Assembly: GCA_041627475.1 (NCBI GenBank)
Contig: JBFKQZ010000107.1
Span: forward strand, 1 to 10,087
Reading direction: 5' to 3'
Source of the DNA: JBFGFG01 sp041627475
GTDB lineage: Bacteria > Actinomycetota > Nitriliruptoria > Nitriliruptorales > Nitriliruptoraceae
Length of the DNA: 10,087 nucleotides
In this document: positions 5,864-10,087 of the stretch, piece after piece
Position numbering within the stretch: the stretch's first letter is position 1
Layout of the letters: every line of letters starts with the position of its first letter
The notes under the pieces: model-generated
The model's database searches: none
What the model was told of the DNA's origin: nothing
Seen by the model: only the letters and a program-made list of their open reading frames with translations
Made by a program: the position numbers and the translations under genes

Positions 5864-5879
5864 GCTTGCAATTGCGAGC
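5864..5879. promoter_or_regulatory. 16-bp palindrome, candidate operator
   Basis: GCTTGCAATTGCGAGC is a near-perfect inverted repeat, with 7 of 8 base pairs matching around an AT centre. It overlaps the proposed -35 element (5872-5877) of the osmoprotectant operon. A dimeric repressor bound here would block that promoter. No regulator gene for it is in the window. Confidence 0.4.
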
Positions 5880-5901
5880 ACCGGGGACCGGCCGTTAGGT
5901 T
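5872..5901 (+). promoter_or_regulatory. Candidate sigma70-type promoter of the osmoprotectant operon
   Basis: TTGCGA at 5872-5877 is followed after 17 nt by TTAGGT (5895-5900), or after 18 nt by TAGGTT (5896-5901). Transcription would start near 5907 and give a leader of about 165 nt before GTG 6073. This is the best hexamer pair seen in the divergent region 5790-6072. Confidence 0.45.
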
Positions 5902-5985
5902 TCGAACCGTCGACGCAGTGGCGCGCGGGCCGAGCAGCGGCCCCGCCTGCGGCGACTGACGAGTGCTGAGGGCGCGTTCGACCAC

Positions 5986-6030
5986 GCCCCGCACCGCTGC
6001 CCGCAGCGCATGACGCTGCCCCGCACCGCT
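5986..6030 (+). repeat. 13-bp direct repeat with competing hairpins in the operon leader
   Basis: GCCCCGCACCGCT occurs at 5986-5998 and again at 6018-6030. Between them, a CAGCG segment (6004-6008) can pair upstream with CGCTG (5995-5999) or downstream, as part of a 6-bp stem 6003-6008/6014-6019. The two hairpins exclude each other. They sit in the predicted 5' leader of the osmoprotectant operon. Confidence 0.4.
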
Positions 6031-6062
6031 CGAGCACGACCCCCTGCCGCCGCTTGCAGTCC

Positions 6063-6066
6063 GGAG
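6063..6066 (+). promoter_or_regulatory. Shine-Dalgarno deciding the first permease start
   Basis: GGAG lies 6 nt before GTG 6073. The in-frame ATG at 6010 has no such sequence, lies in a hairpin loop and would add an unlikely Pro/Arg/Ala-rich stretch, so GTG 6073 is preferred. Confidence 0.5.
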
Positions 6067-6072
6067 TCCGAC

Positions 6073-6723
6073 GTGTCCGATCTGATCGACTTCGCCACGA
6101 CCCGTGGCGACGACCTCCTCGAACTCTCCGTCGCGAACCTCCAGCTGATCCTCGTGGTCGCCGGCATCGCGACGGCCCTCAGCGTGCTCGTGGCGCTGTA
6201 CGCCTACCGCCGCCCGCGGGTCGCGCGGACGATGCTGAGCATCTTCTCGGTCTTCCTGACCATCCCGAGCTTCGCGCTGTTCGGCCTCTTCGTCCCACTG
6301 TTCGGCCTCGGTGCAGGACCGGCGATCGTGGCGCTGGTCATGTACTCCCTGCTGCCCATCACGCGGAACGCGATCGTGGGCCTGCAGGCCGTCGACCCGG
6401 CGATCGTCGACGCCGCCAGGGGCATGGGCATGTCGCGCAACCGCGTGCTCTGGAAGATCGAGCTGCCACTCGCATGGCCCGTGATCATCACCGGCGTCCG
6501 TGTCGCGGTGCAGATCGTGGTCGGCATCTCGGCCATCGCCGCGTTCATCGGCGTCACCGGCCTCGGTGACTTCATCTTCCGTGGTCTGTCCACCATCGGC
6601 GGCGCGAACGCCGTCAACTTCGCCCTCTCCGGGACGATCCTGCTGGCCGCCATGGGCCTCGTCCTCGACGGCGCACTCCTCCTGCTCTCCCGCCTGACGA
6701 CCCCGCGAGGTATCCGTGTCTGA
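6073..6723 (+). CDS. Quaternary-amine/osmoprotectant ABC transporter permease 1 (OpuBB/ProW type)
   Basis: This 216-residue integral membrane subunit belongs to a glycine betaine/choline/carnitine-type importer. From GTG 6073 it begins MSDLIDFATTRGDDLLELS, a usual OpuBB/OpuCB opening. Membrane spans lie near residues 22-43, 56-78 and 82-97, with more near 136-156 and at the C-terminus. The family stretch TIPSFALFGLFVPLFGLG is present, as is MYSLLPITRNAIVGLQAVD. The cytoplasmic EAA-type loop, VDAARGMGMSRNRVLWKIEL (about 112-131), docks onto the ATPase. GVTGLGDFIFRGL follows, another hallmark. The length matches short permeases of OpuB/OpuC systems. Its 3' end overlaps the ATPase start by 8 nt. 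It is the first gene of a four-gene operon behind the 5872-5901 promoter candidate. Confidence 0.93.
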   Translation: MSDLIDFATTRGDDLLELSVANLQLILVVAGIATALSVLVALYAYRRPRVARTMLSIFSVFLTIPSFALFGLFVPLFGLGAGPAIVALVMYSLLPITRNAIVGLQAVDPAIVDAARGMGMSRNRVLWKIELPLAWPVIITGVRVAVQIVVGISAIAAFIGVTGLGDFIFRGLSTIGGANAVNFALSGTILLAAMGLVLDGALLLLSRLTTPRGIRV

Positions 6724-7906
6724 CCACGCAGCTTCCATCCGCCTCGAGAACCTGACCAAGGTCTACCCCGGGACCGACGAGCCCGCGGTGGACGGCATCA
6801 CGCTGGACATCCCCGCAGGTGAGCTCGTGGTGCTGGTCGGCCCGTCCGGGTGCGGCAAGACCACCACGATGCGGATGATCAACCGGCTCATCGAGCCGAC
6901 CAGCGGTCGCATCCTGATCGACGGCGAGGACGCCATCGAGATGGACGTCGACCAGCTCCGTCGGAAGATCGGCTACGCGATCCAGAAGATCGGGCTGTTC
7001 CCGCACCAGACGATCTTCGAGAACGTCGCGACGGTCCCCCAGCTCGTCGGCTGGGACGACGACCGTGTCCGCGACCGCGTCAACGAGCTGCTCGACCTCG
7101 TCGGTCTCGACCCGAGCGTCTACGGCGACCGCTACCCCAAGGAGCTCTCCGGCGGGCAGCAGCAGCGCGTCGGCGTCGCCCGGGCGATGGCCGCCGACCC
7201 GCCCGTGATGCTGATGGACGAGCCGTTCGGTGCCACCGACCCGATCACGCGTGAGCGTCTGCAGAACGAGTTCCTGCGCATCCAGGCCGACATCGGCAAG
7301 ACGATCGTGTTCGTCACCCACGACATCGACGAGGCGATCAAGATGGGCGACCGCATCGCGATCCTCCAGGAGCGCTCGCAGATCGCCCAGTACGACACGC
7401 CCGAGGCGATCCTGTCGAACCCCGCCTCCGACTTCGTGTCCGACTTCGTCGGCTCCGGCGCCTCGCTGAAGCGCCTCAGCCTGTCCCGTGTCCGGGACGT
7501 CCCGGTCGAGCAGGTGCCCGTCGTCGAGTCCGACACGCCCGTCACGACGATGCGGCAGCGCCTCGACGACGAGGACGTCACCGCCCTCCTGCTCGTCGAC
7601 GACGACAAGCGACCGCAGAAGTGGCTCACGGCCGGCGACCTCGAGAAGGTCAGCCAGGAGCGCACCGTCCAGTCCGTCGGGTCGACCGTCCGGGCGCTCG
7701 TCGAGCCGCAGGCGACGCTCGCCGACGCGCTCGAGGAGATGGTCAACAGCCGGCACGGCTCGGCGGTGGTCGTCGACGGTCGCGGCGGCTACCAGGGCGT
7801 CGTGGACATCACGACCGTCACGCACGCCGTGCAGACGATGCGCGAGGACAGCGAGGCCGCGCTCCGCGCCGAGCGCGACCGCACCACCGCGATCAGAGAG
7901 GCATGA
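6716..7906 (+). CDS. Quaternary-amine/osmoprotectant ABC transporter ATPase with CBS domains (OpuCA/ProV type)
   Basis: This 396-residue ATPase drives the importer formed with the two flanking permeases. Motifs are Walker A GPSGCGKTT (42-50), the Q-loop IQKIGLFPH (Gln90), the signature LSGGQQQR (144-151), Walker B VMLMDEP (164-170) with Glu169, and His202 in VFVTHD. The stretches TMRMINRLIEPTSG and DEPFGATDPITRERLQ are typical of the OpuA/ProV class. Residues from about 255 to 380 form a C-terminal tandem CBS region. In related systems this region senses ionic strength or nucleotides and gates transport. The start is GTG 6716, preceded by GCGAGG. The gene overlaps permease 1 by 8 nt and ends directly at permease 2, so the three are tightly coupled. 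Confidence 0.95.
   Translation: MSDHAASIRLENLTKVYPGTDEPAVDGITLDIPAGELVVLVGPSGCGKTTTMRMINRLIEPTSGRILIDGEDAIEMDVDQLRRKIGYAIQKIGLFPHQTIFENVATVPQLVGWDDDRVRDRVNELLDLVGLDPSVYGDRYPKELSGGQQQRVGVARAMAADPPVMLMDEPFGATDPITRERLQNEFLRIQADIGKTIVFVTHDIDEAIKMGDRIAILQERSQIAQYDTPEAILSNPASDFVSDFVGSGASLKRLSLSRVRDVPVEQVPVVESDTPVTTMRQRLDDEDVTALLLVDDDKRPQKWLTAGDLEKVSQERTVQSVGSTVRALVEPQATLADALEEMVNSRHGSAVVVDGRGGYQGVVDITTVTHAVQTMREDSEAALRAERDRTTAIREA
7895..7901 (+). promoter_or_regulatory. Shine-Dalgarno deciding the second permease start
   Basis: AGAGAGG is spaced 7 nt from ATG 7909 but only 1 nt from ATG 7903, which overlaps the ATPase stop as ATGA. Spacing favours ATG 7909. The choice changes only two residues. 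Confidence 0.5.
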
Positions 7907-7908
7907 CG

Positions 7909-8691
7909 ATGGCAGCCCCTGCAGTCACCGACACCGGGACGGACGTCACGGGCGGCGGCTCGATGCTGCCCTCGTGGGTCCGCTTCGTCGGCACGCCGAT
8001 CGCACTCGCCGCCGTCACCGGCCTCACGCTGGCGTGGGTGTTCAGCCAGGACCTGCTCAACCGTGAGCAGAACATCCTCAACGGTCCTCGGATCCTCGAG
8101 GAGACGCTGGCCCACGTCCAGGTGACCGCGATCGCCACGCTGCTCGTGCTGCTGATCGCGATCCCGCTCGGCATCGCCCTGACGCGGCCGGCCCTGCAGC
8201 GCTTCCGCCCCGCCGCGCTCGCGCTGGCCAACCTCGGCCAGGCGACGCCGTCGATCGGTGTGCTCGTGCTCGTCGTGGTCTTCACGGCCACGACCGGGCT
8301 CTGGGTGTCGATCTTCGGCCTGGTGGTCTACTCCATCCTGCCCGTCCTGCGGAACACGATGGTCGGCATCGAGCAGGTCGACGAGCACGTGATCGACGCC
8401 GCGAAGGGCATGGGCCTCAGCAAGCGGCAGGTGCTGACCCGCATCGAGCTGCCGCTGTCGGTCCCCGTCATCCTCGCCGGGGTCCGCACGACCCTCGTCA
8501 TCGTCGTCGGCACGGCCGCCCTCGTCACCTTCGTCGGTGGCGGTGGCCTCGGCGACTTCATCAACAACGGCATCAAGCTCAACAGCACCCCGGTGCTGCT
8601 GACCGGCGCCGTCCTCACCGCGGTCCTCGCACTCGCGGTCGACTGGATCGGCTCGCTGGTCGAGGAGTCCCTCACCCCCGAGGGCCTCTGA
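7909..8691 (+). CDS. Quaternary-amine/osmoprotectant ABC transporter permease 2 (OpuBD/OpuCD type)
   Basis: This 260-residue second membrane subunit pairs with permease 1 as a heterodimer. It has a longer N-terminus, then a span near 26-46 (IALAAVTGLTLAWVF), the periplasmic stretch DLLNREQNILNGPRIL, and further spans including TAIATLLVLLIAIPLGIAL. The family motifs ANLGQATPSIGVLVLVVVF and YSILPVLRNTMVGIEQVD are present. The EAA-type loop is IDAAKGMGLSKRQVLTRIEL, and GGGGLGDFINNGIKL follows. It is clearly paralogous to permease 1, including the LPxxRNxxVGxxxVD and AA(R/K)GMGxS signatures. The likely start is ATG 7909. The product ends SLVEESLTPEGL. An 87-bp gap separates it from the binding-protein gene, with no strong terminator seen in it. 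Confidence 0.94.
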   Translation: MAAPAVTDTGTDVTGGGSMLPSWVRFVGTPIALAAVTGLTLAWVFSQDLLNREQNILNGPRILEETLAHVQVTAIATLLVLLIAIPLGIALTRPALQRFRPAALALANLGQATPSIGVLVLVVVFTATTGLWVSIFGLVVYSILPVLRNTMVGIEQVDEHVIDAAKGMGLSKRQVLTRIELPLSVPVILAGVRTTLVIVVGTAALVTFVGGGGLGDFINNGIKLNSTPVLLTGAVLTAVLALAVDWIGSLVEESLTPEGL

Positions 8692-8778
8692 CCCGCACGA
8701 CCCCACACCTCCCGCCGACCCGGGGGTGGGCGCCAGCCTGCCCGCCGGACGGCACCCGCAACACACGAAGGAAGACCC

Positions 8779-9750
8779 GTGACAGGTTCACGCACACTGC
8801 GCACCGCCGCGTCGGTCGCCGCACTCAGCCTCGGCCTCGCCGCCTGCAGCTTCGGCGGCGGCGACGAGGCGGAGGTCGCCGGCACCGGCGAGCTCGCCTC
8901 GTACGAGCTCGACGGCCAGACCTTCCAGGTCGGCTCCAAGGACTTCGACGAGCAGCTCGTGCTCGGCAACATCGCGACCCTCGCACTGCGCGAGGCCGGC
9001 GCCGACGTCGAGTACACCGACCTGGCCGGCACCTCGGCCGCTCGTGACGCCCTCGAGTCGGGCGAGATCGACCTCTACTGGGAGTACAACGGCACCGGCT
9101 GGGGCACCCACCTGGGCAACTCGCTGGCACCGGAGGACCTCCCCGAGAACCTGACCGAGGAGGTCGGCACCCGCGACCTCGAGCAGAACGACATCCGCTG
9201 GTTGGAGGCCGCGCCCTTCAACAACACGTACGCGTTCGCCGTGCGTGAGGAGGCCGAGGTCCTCGACGAGGTCGAGACCATCTCGGACATCGCCGCGCTC
9301 GCCGAGGAGGACCCGTCCGCGGTCTCGCTCTGCGTCGAGTCGGAGTTCTCGACCCGTGACGACGGCCTGCCCGGCCTCGAGGAGTTCTACGGCTTCGACT
9401 GGCCGGACGACCAGGTCCAGGTGATCGACACCGGCCTCGTCTACACCCAGACCGACGCCGGCGAGTGCACCTTCGGCGAGGTCTTCACCTCCGACGGTCG
9501 CATCGCCAACCTCGGTCTCGAGATCATCGAGGACGACCAGAACTTCTTCCCGCCGTACAACCCGTCCGTGACGATCCGCGAGGAGGCCTACGAGCAGGCC
9601 CCGGACGCCCTGTCCGGGCTGTTCTCGGACGTCGCCTCGGCGCTGACGCTCGAGAAGATGACCGAGCTCAACAAGCGCGTCTCGGCCGACGGTGAGGACC
9701 CCGAGGACGTCGCCCGCGACTTCCTCCAGTCCGAGGGTCTGATCGGCTGA
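8779..9750 (+). CDS. Glycine betaine/choline-type substrate-binding lipoprotein (OpuBC/OpuCC/ProX type)
   Basis: This 323-residue lipoprotein is the external receptor of the four-gene importer. The signal peptide ends in the lipobox LSLGLAAC, with lipidation at Cys23. The OpuAC/ProX-type domain begins at FQVGSKDFDEQLVLGNIATL. Family landmarks follow: GTSAARDALESGEIDLYWEY, STRDDGLPGLEEFYGF, FGEVFTSDGRIANLGLEI, and the aromatic FFPPYNPSVTIREE. Tyr and Trp residues in these segments are candidates for the aromatic cage that holds a quaternary ammonium group. Cys185 and Cys230 could form a disulfide. The mature chain has about 69 acidic and 13 basic residues by hand count. The start is GTG 8779, with GAAGGAAG just upstream. 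The substrate (betaine, choline, carnitine or another betaine) is not resolved. Confidence 0.94.
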   Translation: MTGSRTLRTAASVAALSLGLAACSFGGGDEAEVAGTGELASYELDGQTFQVGSKDFDEQLVLGNIATLALREAGADVEYTDLAGTSAARDALESGEIDLYWEYNGTGWGTHLGNSLAPEDLPENLTEEVGTRDLEQNDIRWLEAAPFNNTYAFAVREEAEVLDEVETISDIAALAEEDPSAVSLCVESEFSTRDDGLPGLEEFYGFDWPDDQVQVIDTGLVYTQTDAGECTFGEVFTSDGRIANLGLEIIEDDQNFFPPYNPSVTIREEAYEQAPDALSGLFSDVASALTLEKMTELNKRVSADGEDPEDVARDFLQSEGLIG

Positions 9751-9766
9751 CCCACTCCCCCCGATG

Positions 9767-9800
9767 CGGACGGGCCGCCCCTTCGTGGGCGGCCCGTTCG
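9767..9800. terminator. Bidirectional terminator between the osmoprotectant operon and trpA
   Basis: Arms 9767-9780 and 9787-9800 form a 14-bp GC-rich stem with one G-T pair and a CTTCGT loop. It lies 16 nt after the binding-protein stop codon and 14 nt beyond the trpA stop codon on the opposite strand, so it can end both convergent transcripts. It has no U-tract. Confidence 0.8.
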
Positions 9801-9814
9801 TCGTGTGCGCGGAG

Positions 9815-10087
9815 TCAGCCGCGCTCGCAGCCCTCGCGGAGGGCGGCGACGAGCTCGCCGACCCGCTCCGGGGCCGTGGCGGGGTCGCCGTCGGCCGCGG
9901 CGTTGACGACGGCCGAGCCGACGATCACGCCGTCTGCATAGGTGGCGACGTCGCGGGCGTGCTGCGGCGTCTTGATGCCGACGCCGACGCAGACCGGCAC
10001 GTCGGCGTGCGGACGAATGCGGGCTACCAGCTGCTCCGTCTCGGCAGCCACGTCCTTGACGCCCGTGACCCCGAGCAGGCCGGTCGC
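9815..10087 (-). CDS. trpA: Tryptophan synthase alpha subunit, C-terminal part
   Basis: The frame runs in from the right edge of the window and ends at TGA (9817-9815). The last 90 residues are visible. TrpA cleaves indole-3-glycerol phosphate to indole and glyceraldehyde 3-phosphate and passes indole to TrpB. The visible part covers the end of the TIM barrel: GLLGVTGVKD corresponds to the phosphate-binding (S-R-x)GVTG loop, VPVCVGVGIKTPQHARDVA to strand 7 and its loop, and ADGVIVGSAVVNA to the final strand with the GSA phosphate-contact motif. A terminal helix (RVGELVAALREGCERG) follows. The family is about 260-270 residues, so roughly two thirds lie outside. The GLLGVTG stretch departs from the common SRTGVTG form but keeps GVTG. 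The gene converges on the osmoprotectant operon at the shared terminator. Confidence 0.92.
   Translation of the reverse strand, partial: ATGLLGVTGVKDVAAETEQLVARIRPHADVPVCVGVGIKTPQHARDVATYADGVIVGSAVVNAAADGDPATAPERVGELVAALREGCERG

Noticed and set aside
5656..6759. Upstream extension of the coiled-coil frame on the minus strand, giving a 487-residue ORF
   Set aside because: It runs through the tRNA-Leu gene and antisense to the well-supported first permease. Its composition (Gly/Asp/His/Arg-rich) is that of a GC-rich shadow frame.
6614..7825. 403-residue minus-strand ORF
   Set aside because: It is the antisense shadow of the CBS-domain ATPase, rich in D, V, H and R, with no motif of its own.
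8692..8778. Possible attenuator hairpin in the gap before the osmoprotectant receptor gene
   Set aside because: Only short stems of about 6 bp with a wobble pair can be drawn in this very GC-rich gap, no better than expected by chance.

Overview
The window comes from a very GC-rich bacterial chromosome. It has dense G/C-ending codons, many GTG starts, 4-nt ATGA/GTGA gene overlaps, an actinobacterial-type ANTAR response regulator (PdtaR/Rv1626 family) and hairpin terminators without U-tracts. All of this suggests an actinobacterium. The exported solute-binding lipoproteins are extremely acidic: by hand count about 51 D/E to 4 K/R in one, and about 69 to 13 in another. With an osmoprotectant importer alongside, this hints at a halophilic or alkaliphilic lineage, possibly Nitriliruptoria-like. 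That placement is inference only.

Layout. Positions 1-1037 (+) hold the 3' end of a CnoX/YbbN-type thioredoxin-TPR chaperone gene and a hotdog acyl-CoA thioesterase. A 50-residue helical ORF follows at 1142-1294. A bidirectional terminator (1310-1347) separates these from a leftward set. Read on the minus strand from right to left, that set is: a tRNA-Leu(CAA) with a short variable region (5716-5789), a small coiled-coil protein, the ANTAR response regulator PdtaR, and a degenerate family 3 solute-binding lipoprotein. The last three overlap by 4 nt at each junction. After a 140-bp gap comes a complete polar amino acid ABC importer: binding lipoprotein, permease, ATPase. Two strong tandem hairpins lie between its binding-protein and permease genes.

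The divergent intergenic region 5790-6072 carries a candidate sigma70-type promoter and a 16-bp palindrome. It leads rightward into a four-gene quaternary-amine/osmoprotectant ABC importer (OpuB/OpuC/ProU type): permease, CBS-domain ATPase, second permease, binding lipoprotein. A 14-bp-stem bidirectional terminator (9767-9800) ends this operon and faces the 3' end of trpA, which enters from the right on the minus strand.

How the parts fit. Two importers, one for amino acids and one for compatible solutes, flank a regulatory cluster in which an RNA-binding antiterminator is translationally coupled to a diverged receptor-like lipoprotein. That lipoprotein shares a cysteine pair with the neighbouring amino acid receptor but lacks its ligand-binding Arg and Asp. 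This coupling and the short-arm tRNA-Leu are the two points most worth following up. No mobile element, CRISPR array or phage gene was seen.
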